In this document: piece by piece, positions 7,833 through 16,290 of the stretch
Numbering within the stretch: position 1 is the stretch's first letter
How the letters are laid out: each line of letters begins with the position of its first letter
DNA from: Prauserella alba
GTDB lineage: Bacteria; Actinomycetota; Actinomycetes; Mycobacteriales; Pseudonocardiaceae
Assembly: GCF_024171735.1 (NCBI RefSeq)
Contig: NZ_JAMTCH010000011.1
Coordinates: forward strand, 1 to 53,762
Length of the DNA: 53,762 nucleotides
Direction: 5' to 3'
The notes under the pieces: model-generated
Databases searched by the model: none
What the model was told of the DNA's origin: nothing
What the model saw: the letters and a program-made list of their open reading frames with translations, nothing else
Position numbers and translations under genes: made by a program

Positions 7833-8909
7833 TCATTCCGCGCCGATGCGCAGGCCGGACTCCGGGTCGAAGACGTGTACCTCGCCAGTGTCCCGCACCG
7901 CGACGCGCACCGCCTCACCGAGCCTCGGCGGGGTGCGGCCGTCCGCGCGTACGACGATCTTGTCGGCGTGGCCGGCGAGGGTGCCGTGCACGTAGGCGTC
8001 GGCACCGAGCTCCTCGACCAGCTCCACCTGCAGTTCGAAGCCGTCCTCGGCCGCTCCGACCAGGGAGAGTGTCTCGGGCCGGATGCCGACCGTGACCTCG
8101 CCCGGCTCGACGCGGACCGGCAGCTGCACCTTCAGCTCGCCGAGCTTCACCCCGTCGCCGTCGACCGGCAGCGTCAGCAGGTTCATGGCCGGCGAGCCGA
8201 TGAACCCGGCGACGAACACGTTCCGCGGCGTGTCGTACAGCTCACGAGGGGAGGCGCACTGTTGCAGCACGCCGTCGCGCAGCACCGCCACCCGGTCGCC
8301 CATCGTCATGGCCTCGACCTGGTCGTGTGTCACGTAGATCGTCGTGGTGCCGAGCCGTCGCTGCAGGGCGGCGATGTTGGCGCGCGTCTCCACCCGGAGT
8401 TTGGCGTCCAGATTGGACAGCGGTTCGTCCATCAGGAACACGCTCGGTTCCCGGACGATCGCTCTGCCCATCGCCACCCGTTGCCGCTGGCCTCCGGAAA
8501 GGGCCTTCGGTTTGCGATCGAGATACTTCGTCAGGTCGAGCAGCTCGGCGGCCTCCTCGACCTTCGCGTTCACCTCCGATTTGGACATGCCGCGCAGTTT
8601 CAGCGAGAACGCCATGTTCTCGCGCACGCTCATGTGCGGGTACAGCGCGTACGACTGGAAGACCATCGCGATGTCGCGGTCCTTCGGCGGAAGGTGTGTC
8701 ACATCACGGTCGCCGATCGAGATGGACCCCTCGTCCACGTCCTCCAGCCCGGCGGCCATGCGCAGCGCCGTCGACTTGCCGGAACCGGACGGCCCGACGA
8801 GCACGAGGAACTCGCCGTCGCCGATGCACAGATCCAGGCCGTCGACGGCCCGCACGGAGTGCGCGCCAGGGTAGACGCGGGATGCACCGGCATATGCCAC
8901 TTGCGCCAT
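7833..8909 (-). CDS. Sugar/polyol ABC transporter ATP-binding protein (MsmK/UgpC type)
   Basis: A 358-residue ATPase. It has Walker A (GPSGSGKST), signature LSGGQRQRVAMGRAI, Walker B with D-loop (VFLMDEPLSNLD) and H-loop (YVTHDQ). A C-terminal MalK-type regulatory beta domain runs from about residue 235. It powers the importer encoded by the next three genes upstream. The ATG at 8909 follows an AAAGGAG ribosome site. Such MsmK/UgpC ATPases can serve several carbohydrate importers; this one lies inside a complete operon. Confidence 0.92.
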   Translation of the reverse strand: MAQVAYAGASRVYPGAHSVRAVDGLDLCIGDGEFLVLVGPSGSGKSTALRMAAGLEDVDEGSISIGDRDVTHLPPKDRDIAMVFQSYALYPHMSVRENMAFSLKLRGMSKSEVNAKVEEAAELLDLTKYLDRKPKALSGGQRQRVAMGRAIVREPSVFLMDEPLSNLDAKLRVETRANIAALQRRLGTTTIYVTHDQVEAMTMGDRVAVLRDGVLQQCASPRELYDTPRNVFVAGFIGSPAMNLLTLPVDGDGVKLGELKVQLPVRVEPGEVTVGIRPETLSLVGAAEDGFELQVELVEELGADAYVHGTLAGHADKIVVRADGRTPPRLGEAVRVAVRDTGEVHVFDPESGLRIGAE

Positions 8910-8920
8910 CGATGACTCCT

Positions 8921-9745
8921 TTACTTGACCGCGCCCATGGAGAGGCCGCGTACCAGGTGGTTCTGTGCGATCCAGCCGACGATCATCACCGGCAGCGAGG
9001 CGAGCAGCGCCGCGGCCGACAGTTGGGCCCAGAACAGGCCCTCGCTGGTGATGAAGCCGACCAGGAACACCGGCACCGTGCCGGCCTGCGCGGCCGTCAG
9101 GTTGACCGCGTAGAAGAACTCGGTCCACGAGAAGATCACACAGATCAGCGCTGTCGCCGCGATTCCCGGTGCCACGACGGGAAGTATGACGCGGTACAGC
9201 ACGGTGGGCAGTTTCGCACCGTCGACGCGTGCCGCCTCGATCATCTCGGTGGGCACCTCGAGGAAGAACGAGCGCATCATCCACACCGCGAGCGGCAGGT
9301 TCATGCCCGCGTACAGCACGATCAGCGCCCACACGTTGTCGAGCATGCCGAGGTTCTGCGAGATGATGTACAGCGGGATGATCGCAGCGACGATCGGCAG
9401 CATCTTCGTCGACAGGAAGAAGCCGAGAGCGTTCGAGGTCTGCTTGACCGGTGCGAGCGACAGCGCGTACGCCGCGGGCACGCCGAGCAGCAGCACGAGC
9501 GCAGTGGACAGCACCGTCACGAACGCCGAGTTCGCCAGATACGGCAGGAAACCCCGGTCGAGGATCGTCGTGAACTGTTCGAGAGTCGGCGCGAACGCGA
9601 ACGTCGGCGGATCGGTGGCGGCGTCGACCTCGTGCTTGAACGAGGTCACGACCATCCAGATCACCGGGAACACGAACAACAGCGCGACGAGCCAGGTGAG
9701 CCCTGTCAGCGCGCTCCGGCCCAGCCGGTTCGTCCTGGCAGTCAT
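8921..9745 (-). CDS. Carbohydrate ABC transporter permease, MalG type
   Basis: A 274-residue inner-membrane permease with six predicted transmembrane helices. The cytoplasmic coupling loop EAARVDGAKLPTVLYRVILP binds the ATPase. It starts one base after the stop codon of the MalF-type permease at 9747 and is followed 11 bp later by the ATPase gene, so it is translationally linked to both. Confidence 0.92.
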   Translation of the reverse strand: MTARTNRLGRSALTGLTWLVALLFVFPVIWMVVTSFKHEVDAATDPPTFAFAPTLEQFTTILDRGFLPYLANSAFVTVLSTALVLLLGVPAAYALSLAPVKQTSNALGFFLSTKMLPIVAAIIPLYIISQNLGMLDNVWALIVLYAGMNLPLAVWMMRSFFLEVPTEMIEAARVDGAKLPTVLYRVILPVVAPGIAATALICVIFSWTEFFYAVNLTAAQAGTVPVFLVGFITSEGLFWAQLSAAALLASLPVMIVGWIAQNHLVRGLSMGAVK

Positions 9746-9746
9746 G

Positions 9747-10679
9747 TCACTTCACCCCACGCGAGACGTCGAAGGCCCGGAACATGAGCCGCAGTGCGAA
9801 AGTCGCCACGATCAGGGTCATCGCCACGACGACCACGCCCATCGCCGAGGACTGGCCGACGTCGAAACCCTCGAACGCGCGCTGATAGATGTAGTACGGC
9901 AGGTTGGTGCTGGCCGTTCCCGGGCCGCCCTGCGTCATCAGGTAGATCGCGTCGAAGCTGTTGACGATGTAGATCGCGCCGAGCAGCACCGCGAGCTGGA
10001 GGTACCGCGAGAGCTGGGGCAACGTGATGGACACGAACGTGCGCCACCGGCCCGCACCGTCGACCTGCGCCGCTTCGAGGACCTCGCGCGACTGCGCCTG
10101 CAGGCCCGCGAGGATCAGCAGCATCATGAACGGCGTCCACTGCCACACGATCTGCGTCATCACCGCGGCCAGCGGATAGTCCGACAGCCATTCGACCTCG
10201 ATGCCGAAGGCCCAGTTGAGCAGGCCGTAGCTCGGGTCGAACATCGTCGTCTTCCACAACAGCGCGCCTGCCGCGGGCAGGATCAGGAACGGCGTGATCA
10301 GCAGTGTCCGCACGATGCCGCGGCCGAGGAACTTGCGGTCCAGCAGCAGCGCCAGCCCGAGACCGAGCAGCATCGCCACGAGCACGCACACCACGGTGAT
10401 CGTCACCGTGTTGCCGAGTGCCTGCAGGAACACCGAGTCGGTGAACACGTCGACGTAGTTGTCGAACCCGACGAAGTGCTGCGAGCCGGGCCGGACCATG
10501 TTCCACGACTGGAACGAGTAGAAGACCGTCACCAGGAAGGGAACCTGGGTGACCGCGATCGTGAACAGCAGCGCGGGCAGCAGCGGCGCGCGCCGTTTCC
10601 ACGCTGCCGACCGCGCCTGCGTCCTGGTTCGCGTGGCAGGCGGCTCCGACGACTGGGGAGCCTCGATGAGGGCAGTCAT
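9747..10679 (-). CDS. Sugar ABC transporter permease, MalF type
   Basis: A 310-residue permease, partner of the MalG-type protein. It has an N-terminal hydrophobic helix (about 35-55), a periplasm-facing loop, then five more helices and the EAA loop EAAQVDGAGRWRTFVSITLP. Its start lies 34 bp after the binding-protein gene. The heterodimer forms the membrane channel of the CUT1-type polyol importer. Confidence 0.92.
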   Translation of the reverse strand: MTALIEAPQSSEPPATRTRTQARSAAWKRRAPLLPALLFTIAVTQVPFLVTVFYSFQSWNMVRPGSQHFVGFDNYVDVFTDSVFLQALGNTVTITVVCVLVAMLLGLGLALLLDRKFLGRGIVRTLLITPFLILPAAGALLWKTTMFDPSYGLLNWAFGIEVEWLSDYPLAAVMTQIVWQWTPFMMLLILAGLQAQSREVLEAAQVDGAGRWRTFVSITLPQLSRYLQLAVLLGAIYIVNSFDAIYLMTQGGPGTASTNLPYYIYQRAFEGFDVGQSSAMGVVVVAMTLIVATFALRLMFRAFDVSRGVK

Positions 10680-10713
10680 CGCTCACCTCCTGCCGACACG
10701 GTGTGTTTCGGCG

Positions 10714-12084
10714 TCATTCTCCGCTCTCCTGATAGGACTTGCCGACCGTCACCGCGTACTCCTGCGCCTGCTGGAGCGCTTCCTCCGGGGTCTTCTGCCC
10801 TGCGATCGCGGCCGAGAGCTGCTGCGACACCCTCGTTCCGAGGTCCTGGAACTCGGGGATGCTCAGGAACTGAATTCCCTCGTACGGCACCGGTTTCGTC
10901 ATCGTGTGCTGCTGGTCGGCAACGCTGATGGCGTCCAATGTGGGCTGTGCGTATGCTTCAGCGGCCTTCCTGTACTGCGGGATGTCGTACGTGGAGTTCC
11001 GGGACCCGGTGGGCACGCGGTTCCATCCGAACTCGTTGCCGACGGTTCGCACGAACTCCTTGCCCGTCATCCAGCGGAGGAACTCCCACGCGGTGTCCTT
11101 GTTCTCCGCGACCTTCGGAATGGCGAGCGACCACGTGTACAGCCAGCCGCCCGCCTCGGTCCGCTGCCGCGGCGCAGGCGCGTACCCCGACTTTCCGACG
11201 ACCTCGCTGCTCTTCGGGTCCTCGTTGGTGCCGGCCATGACGGTCGCGTCGTACCACATGGCAGCCTGTCCGCGGCCGTATCGGTTGCCGCACTCCTGGA
11301 AGCCGGCCGACGAAGCACCGACCTCACCGTGGTTTCGCACCAGGTCGATGTAGAAGTTCCACGCCTTGCGGAACTCCGGCGAGTCGAGCTTCGCGTTCCA
11401 GTTCTCGTCGTACCACCGGCCGCCGAAGGTGTTCACGACCGTGTTGAACGGCGCGAGGCTCTCACCCCACCCCGGCTTGCCGCGCAGGCAGATACCAGCG
11501 ATGCCGTTCGCCGGGTCGTGCAGCCGCTTCGCGAAACCCCGGATCTGCTCCCAGGTCGGATTGTCCGGCATCGCCAGCCCCGCCTTCGCGAACAGGTCCT
11601 TGCGATAGGCCACGAAGGACGATTCGCCGTAGAACGGGACCGCGTACATGTCGCCCTGATGCGACAGCGCCTCCCGGATGCTCGGGATGAAGTCGCCCGC
11701 GTCGTAACCCGGGTCGGCGTCGATGCGCGGCTGCAGATTCTCCAGCCAGCCGTTCTCCGCCCACTGCGGCGTCTCGTAGTTGCTGATCATCACGGCGTCG
11801 AACTCGCCACCCTCGTTGGCGACCGACGCGGTGATCTTCGCGCGTGCCTGGTTCTCGGGCAGCTGCACGAACTTCAGCTGAACGCCGGGGTGCTGCGCCT
11901 CGAACCGGTGCGACAGCGCGACGGCGTCCTCCATCTGCGGGTTCGACACGATCGCGATGACGAGCGTCTCCCCGCCCGCGCCGAGTGCGCCCGCACCCGC
12001 GCAGCCCGCCGCGGGCAGCAGCGCGGTGAGCAGAATCCCCAGCCGTGCGAGGAATCCGCGTCGCCGCGGTTCCGGCCTACGCAT
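10714..12084 (-). CDS. Sugar/polyol-binding lipoprotein of the ABC importer
   Basis: A 456-residue extracellular binding protein (family 1 type). The N-terminus RRRGFLARLG followed by a hydrophobic stretch and lipobox ALLPAAGC (Cys28) indicates a lipoprotein, possibly exported by the Tat route. The body shows family features such as WGESLAPFNTVVNTFGGRWY and KEFVRTVGNEFGWNRVPTGS. Its ATG overlaps the end of the dehydrogenase gene by 8 bp, showing tight coupling. The precise ligand is not readable; the neighbouring enzymes point to a pentitol or hexitol. Confidence 0.9.
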   Translation of the reverse strand: MRRPEPRRRGFLARLGILLTALLPAAGCAGAGALGAGGETLVIAIVSNPQMEDAVALSHRFEAQHPGVQLKFVQLPENQARAKITASVANEGGEFDAVMISNYETPQWAENGWLENLQPRIDADPGYDAGDFIPSIREALSHQGDMYAVPFYGESSFVAYRKDLFAKAGLAMPDNPTWEQIRGFAKRLHDPANGIAGICLRGKPGWGESLAPFNTVVNTFGGRWYDENWNAKLDSPEFRKAWNFYIDLVRNHGEVGASSAGFQECGNRYGRGQAAMWYDATVMAGTNEDPKSSEVVGKSGYAPAPRQRTEAGGWLYTWSLAIPKVAENKDTAWEFLRWMTGKEFVRTVGNEFGWNRVPTGSRNSTYDIPQYRKAAEAYAQPTLDAISVADQQHTMTKPVPYEGIQFLSIPEFQDLGTRVSQQLSAAIAGQKTPEEALQQAQEYAVTVGKSYQESGE

Positions 12085-13081
12085 CGGCGGACCCCGGCAG
12101 TACCTGTGTCTTCAGGCCCCGGCCGCTGCGCATGAGCTGCAGTGCGTCGCCGAACTGCTCCAGCGGCAGGCTCTCGGTGAGCAGCGACGACGTGTCGATC
12201 GCCCCCGTGGCCACGAGGTTCAGTGCCGCTCCGTAGCTGTGCAGCACCGCCATCGAGCCGACGATGGTGATCTCGTCGTTGTAGATGCGGAACGGCGACA
12301 GCGCCACGCGCGCATCCTCGGGGGCGACGCCGAACACGAGGAGGCGACCGCCGCGGCGCAGCGAGTCGAACGCGGCCTCGATGGCGGGTACGGCACCCGT
12401 GCAGTCGACCGCGGCGTCGAACTTCTCGTCACCGAGCTCGGTGACATCGGCAACCGCGACCTCGGCGCCGAGCTCGCGGGGCCTGGCGAGCCGTTCGGTG
12501 TTGCGGTCGACCATCGTGACGGTCGCACCCGCGCGTTGCAGCAGCTGCTGCATGATCAGGCCCATCGTGCCCGCGCCGAGCACCAGGAAACGCTCACCGG
12601 CCTCGACACCGATGCGCCGCACGCCGTGAACCGCGCACGACACCGGTTCCACCAGCGCACCCTCCTGGTACGTCATCTCGTCCGGCATGCGGTAGCAGGT
12701 GGCTGCGGGCACGGCGACGTACTCGGCGAAGGCACCGTCGACGGTGTCACCGGTGGCGCCCCAGTTGGCGCAGAGATTGCCGCGACCCGCCCGGCACGGG
12801 CCGCAGTGGCCGCAGAACAGCGACGGGTCGACGGCCACGCGGTCGCCGACGGTCAGCCCGCCGGGTGCGTTCGCTCCGACCTCGACGATCCGTCCTGCGA
12901 ATTCGTGACCGGGGACGATGGGATACGGCGTCGGCGGGAAGTGCCCGTCGGCGATGTGCAGATCCGTCCCGCAGATACCGCACGCGCCCACGGCCACGAC
13001 GACGTCGTGGTCGGCCGGTTTGGGGTCGGGGACCTCGCCGACGCGTACCGAGCCCGGCGTATCGATGATCGCGGCCCGCAT
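12077..13081 (-). CDS. Zinc-dependent alcohol dehydrogenase, polyol dehydrogenase type
   Basis: A 334-residue medium-chain dehydrogenase. The catalytic zinc ligands are in GACGICGTD (Cys37) and PGHEFAG (His59). Four cysteines of the structural zinc lobe lie in CGHCGPCRAGRGNLC, and the NAD-binding Rossmann turn is GAGTMG. It is the first gene of the operon and probably oxidises the imported polyol to a ketose, with xylulokinase completing the route. Xylitol or D-arabitol would fit best because both can give D-xylulose; sorbitol is the alternative. The substrate is inferred from context. Confidence 0.85.
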   Translation of the reverse strand: MRAAIIDTPGSVRVGEVPDPKPADHDVVVAVGACGICGTDLHIADGHFPPTPYPIVPGHEFAGRIVEVGANAPGGLTVGDRVAVDPSLFCGHCGPCRAGRGNLCANWGATGDTVDGAFAEYVAVPAATCYRMPDEMTYQEGALVEPVSCAVHGVRRIGVEAGERFLVLGAGTMGLIMQQLLQRAGATVTMVDRNTERLARPRELGAEVAVADVTELGDEKFDAAVDCTGAVPAIEAAFDSLRRGGRLLVFGVAPEDARVALSPFRIYNDEITIVGSMAVLHSYGAALNLVATGAIDTSSLLTESLPLEQFGDALQLMRSGRGLKTQVLPGSADA

Positions 13082-13216
13082 GAGGCGCCACCCTCCTGGT
13101 GCTCACTCGGGCAGTGCCGGCCCGGTTCCGCCGGCCGCCACGACCTGTCCGATGTCACCTCGGTGGCACCCGCTGCGGCGTCGAAGCGGCCGATCAGGAC
13201 CAAGCCGGGCTGATAT

Positions 13217-13232
13217 CCGCTCAACTGAGCGG
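13217..13232. promoter_or_regulatory. 16-bp palindrome CCGCTCAACTGAGCGG upstream of the polyol operon
   Basis: Perfect 7-bp inverted repeat with an AC spacer, 136 bp before the dehydrogenase start codon in the divergent control region. It may be an operator or a short stem in the operon leader. Confidence 0.5.
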
Positions 13233-13248
13233 TACTGCCCATTGCCTG

Positions 13249-13301
13249 AACGTTGACTTACAGCTGCATTGAATGCTTCGGATCGACGTGAAGTCAACGT
13301 T
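13249..13301. promoter_or_regulatory. Paired half-sites AACGTTGACTT and AAGTCAACGTT, probable regulator operator
   Basis: Two 11-bp perfect inverted arms at 13249-13259 and 13291-13301 have centres 42 bp apart, close to four helical turns. This spacing suits a tetrameric SorC-type regulator bound to one face or looping the DNA. The TTGAC within the arms may also form -35 elements of the divergent promoters. Confidence 0.65.
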
Positions 13302-13323
13302 TCCAGGGGAAGTTCGTGCTAAG

Positions 13324-13339
13324 TTGCTCATATGAGCAA
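13324..13339. promoter_or_regulatory. 16-bp perfect palindrome TTGCTCATATGAGCAA spanning the sorC start codon
   Basis: The palindrome is perfect over 16 bp and contains the regulator's ATG at 13332. Protein bound here would block the initiation region directly, so this is a likely autoregulatory operator. Confidence 0.65.
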
Positions 13340-14306
13340 GATGCGGCGCCGTGACCGGCAGGGACCCGCCGAGTTGCTACTCGCGGCGTCGATCGGCAGA
13401 AGGTTCTACGTCCAGGGCTCGTCGAAGCTGGAGATCGCCGAGGAGTTCGGCATCAGCCGGTTCAAGGTCGCGCGTATCCTGGACCAGGCACGTGACAACG
13501 GGTTGATCCGCGTGGAGTTCGACCTGCCTGCTCCCCTCGAGCCGACGCTGTCCGACGAAGTGGCCTCCGCGTACGGGATCCGCAGGGCACTCGTGCTCGA
13601 ACGAGCACAGCGCACCGAGATCGAACTCCGCAGGCACCTCGGCGCGCTGGCTGCCGATCTGCTGACCGAGTTGATCACCGAGGACGACGTGCTCGGCGTC
13701 GTCTGGGCGCGGACCGTCAACGCGATGACCGACTCGCTGCGCGGGCTTGCACGCTGCCCCGTGGTGCAGCTGTGCGGCGTCTCGTCGCGGATCGACACCC
13801 GGGAGAACTCGGCCGACCGCTCGGTCGAAACGGTCCGCCGGATCGCCGCGGTCTCCGGCGGGGAGGCGTTCCCCGTCTTCGGCCCACTGGTACTTCCGGA
13901 TCACCGCACGGCTCAGACCCTGCGGCAACAGCCCGGCATCGCCGAGGCGTTCGAACGGTTCGCTAAGATCACCACGGCGGTCGTCAGCATCGGCGCGTGG
14001 CGGAGTGGACAGTCCACCGTCTACAGCGTGCTCGGCCAACAGCAGCGCGAGGAGCTCGCCCGCAAGGGCGCCGTCGCCGAGGTCGCCGCACGGCTCTTCG
14101 ACGCCGACGGCAACGAACTCGCCGGCCATCCCGGCCACCACGTCCTCGCCGTCAGCGTCCCCGAACTGAAACGTGTCCCCGAGGTCATCGCCCTCGGTGG
14201 CGGCGCCGGTAAGGCCGACGCCATCGCCGCGGTGCTGCGGTCGGGCATGGTCGACACCCTCATCACCGACGCGGGCGCCGCCGAACGTCTCCTCGCGCAG
14301 GCGTGA
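13332..14306 (+). CDS. SorC/DeoR-type sugar-binding transcriptional regulator
   Basis: A 324-residue regulator. The N-terminal helix-turn-helix (residues about 30-60: SSKLEIAEEFGISRFKVARI) is joined to a SorC-type ligand domain that begins around residue 65 and contains DVLGVVWARTVNAM, VVSIGAW and ALGGGAGKADAIAAVLRSG. Such proteins bind phosphorylated sugars and control polyol or pentose operons. It is divergent from the polyol operon and should regulate it. The start codon sits in a 16-bp palindrome. Confidence 0.9.
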   Translation: MSKMRRRDRQGPAELLLAASIGRRFYVQGSSKLEIAEEFGISRFKVARILDQARDNGLIRVEFDLPAPLEPTLSDEVASAYGIRRALVLERAQRTEIELRRHLGALAADLLTELITEDDVLGVVWARTVNAMTDSLRGLARCPVVQLCGVSSRIDTRENSADRSVETVRRIAAVSGGEAFPVFGPLVLPDHRTAQTLRQQPGIAEAFERFAKITTAVVSIGAWRSGQSTVYSVLGQQQREELARKGAVAEVAARLFDADGNELAGHPGHHVLAVSVPELKRVPEVIALGGGAGKADAIAAVLRSGMVDTLITDAGAAERLLAQA

Positions 14307-14346
14307 GGGCCCCTCGCCCAGGCCTGCGCCGCGGCCGGTACCGGCC

Positions 14347-15396
14347 TCAGAAGTCGATGGCGTCGGCGACGTCGGCCTCATGCAGGTGCCCGATGTCGTT
14401 GCGCGGGCCCGGATCGGTGAACTTCGATGAGCCCGACTCGTACAGCACGTAGAGCCGCCCGTCGTGGTCGGTCACACCCTCGGACATGCTCGGAGCGCGG
14501 TAGCACGTCGCGGAAGGGTCGATGTCGGTGGCGCCCTCGTCGACGGTGTAGATGTTGCTGCGGTTCGTCCGGCCGTACGAGGTGCTGTAGATGAACTCAC
14601 CACCGGCGACCGTCATGCCCTGCGTCTTCTTCGGCACCTCGTACTCGGTCCCCTGTGTCAGCGTGCCGTCGCCGGCGATCGAGTACCCGTGCATGTAACC
14701 GCGACCGGTCTCGTTGAACTTGCCGGAGTACAGCGTGTCACCGCCGGAGCCGAGGAACGACGCCGCGGGCACCGGCTGCGACGTGCCGGTCTGCGCGAGA
14801 TTAGGAATGCCGGCCTCGGTCATCGCCGTCCTCAGCTCGCCCAGGTCGTACTTGCGGATGCGGTCGGAACCGTCACCCGGGACGAACGCCCAGCCGCCCG
14901 CGACCACGATCCCGCCGACGTGCGCCTCGTCGATGTCCACCGAACCGATGTGATCACCGCTGCCGGACTCGATGCCGTAGATGCGCGAATGCTCACCACT
15001 CTTGTACGCCGTGACCAGCAACAGGTCGCTACCGCTGCCGTCCCAGTTCTCCCAGTGACCCAGGCCCTGCGGAGTGAAGCCGTCGTCGAGGTACGGCACC
15101 GCGGCTCCGCGGCTGTAGCGGTCGTCGTAGATCTGCGACGCCGATTCGCCGGGGTAGAACGGATCGCTGCCCATCGCGGTCTCACACTCGATCCCGGCGG
15201 TGCCGACGTCGGAGCGCACCGCTCCCGCGGGCCCGGCGGTGTCGGTGGTGGCAGTGGTGTCGGCGGTGAGTGCGGACGCCGGGGCCGCCACGAGGCCGGT
15301 GACGAGTGCGGCACCCGACAACGTCGACAGTGCCCGGTTCCGCGCCCTGTTTCGCAGGGTGCCGTGACACGAGGTCCTGTTCCGCGAGCTCGTCAT
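14347..15396 (-). CDS. Secreted propeller-like protein of unknown function
   Basis: A 349-residue protein with a Sec signal peptide (basic N-terminus to residue 23, hydrophobic core about 24-39, cleavage after APASA). The mature part has repeated short beta-rich blocks such as DLLLVTAYKSGEHSRIYGIE, GGIVVAGGWAFVPGD and TQGMTVAGGEFIYSTSYGR. These suggest a beta-propeller that may act as a lectin or surface protein. I see no catalytic motif. It converges on sorC with 40 bp between stops. Confidence 0.75.
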   Translation of the reverse strand: MTSSRNRTSCHGTLRNRARNRALSTLSGAALVTGLVAAPASALTADTTATTDTAGPAGAVRSDVGTAGIECETAMGSDPFYPGESASQIYDDRYSRGAAVPYLDDGFTPQGLGHWENWDGSGSDLLLVTAYKSGEHSRIYGIESGSGDHIGSVDIDEAHVGGIVVAGGWAFVPGDGSDRIRKYDLGELRTAMTEAGIPNLAQTGTSQPVPAASFLGSGGDTLYSGKFNETGRGYMHGYSIAGDGTLTQGTEYEVPKKTQGMTVAGGEFIYSTSYGRTNRSNIYTVDEGATDIDPSATCYRAPSMSEGVTDHDGRLYVLYESGSSKFTDPGPRNDIGHLHEADVADAIDF

Positions 15397-15550
15397 CGTC
15401 CCTCCAGGCAGGATGGCGGGGCCAATGACGACGGTAAGGCCTTCGCGGCGATTCCCCGCCGGATTCGGTACTTACGGATGGCACTCACACGGACGCGGCG
15501 ACGCTGCGTACACGGGCACGCACGAGGCCCGCACCGTGACACCCGCCGCA

Positions 15551-15570
15551 TAATTATGATAATCAATACT
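15551..15570. promoter_or_regulatory. AT-rich promoter/operator box with ATTATGATAAT
   Basis: A 5-1-5 inverted repeat, ATTAT-G-ATAAT (15553-15563), stands in very GC-rich surroundings between two divergent genes. TATGAT at 15555-15560 can serve as a -10 box for the PPOX gene at 15610. The dyad looks like the AT-rich sites used by Fur-family regulators, but no such gene is nearby. Confidence 0.4.
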
Positions 15571-15609
15571 CGTGTCTGTGCGCACGGTGGAGGCGCGACA
15601 GGAGGGACG

Positions 15610-16167
15610 GTGGTCGCAGTGCACGGTGACGAGACCGGCCGTGGAGGCCCCGGCGGCGCCGCACCACCGCCGGTGGGGACCCGCGACCTCGAGGATCTCA
15701 GGGGAGCCCGGCTGACCGCCGACGCCCGCGCCGAGCTGCTCGCGACGCAGACCGAGTGCACCTTCGTGTTCACCGCCGAGGACGGCGCGTCCGCCGCCGT
15801 CGTACTCAGCTTCGCCTACGACGACGGGCGCTTCTGGTTCACGAGCGTCGACGGCCGCACCCAGGTGCGGGGAGTCGACCGAGATCCGCGCGCGTGCGTG
15901 GTCGTGTCGAACGCGGGCACGGACCTGGCGGGGCGGCGGATGCTGTCGGTGCGGGGCGAGGTCACCGTGCACCGCGATCCCGCCGCGGTAGCCGACCTCC
16001 TGCCGATACTCGCCCGCAGACTCGCTCCCGAGGGCACCGACCGGTTCCTGCGATTGTTGTCCAGTCCACGGCGTGTCGTCCTGGAACTGGCGCCCACCGA
16101 GATCGTCGCCAGTCACGACTCGCGACGCATGGCAGGCGACGGGCGCGGTGGCCCGAACCGGGAATGA
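15610..16167 (+). CDS. Pyridoxamine 5'-phosphate oxidase-fold (PPOX class) protein
   Basis: A 185-residue protein with the split-barrel flavin- or F420-binding fold. The sequence FVFTAEDGASAAVVLSFAYD, then GRFWFTSVDGRTQVRGVDRD and RRMLSVRGEVTVHRDP, matches PPOX-class oxidoreductases that reduce unknown substrates with F420 or FMN. The GTG at 15610 follows AGGAGGGA; a GTG at 15619 is possible. The first 25 or so residues are Gly/Pro-rich. Its role is not determined by context. Confidence 0.75.
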   Translation: MVAVHGDETGRGGPGGAAPPPVGTRDLEDLRGARLTADARAELLATQTECTFVFTAEDGASAAVVLSFAYDDGRFWFTSVDGRTQVRGVDRDPRACVVVSNAGTDLAGRRMLSVRGEVTVHRDPAAVADLLPILARRLAPEGTDRFLRLLSSPRRVVLELAPTEIVASHDSRRMAGDGRGGPNRE

Positions 16168-16235
16168 CAACGCACGCGGGGAGGATCCGACGACGATGCG
16201 CAGCAGCACCGCACGGTCGACGGCCGGCCCGCAAC

Positions 16236-16274
16236 GTCACGCCGGGGCGCCCCCCGACGACACCCCGGCGTGAC
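16236..16274. terminator. Stem-loop between convergent genes
   Basis: GTCACGCCGGGG at 16236-16247 pairs perfectly with CCCCGGCGTGAC at 16263-16274 across a 15-nt loop. It lies between the PPOX stop and the DUF5666 protein stop and could serve both. There is no T-tract. Confidence 0.65.
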
Positions 16275-16290
16275 ACGTCCGCCCGCCAGG

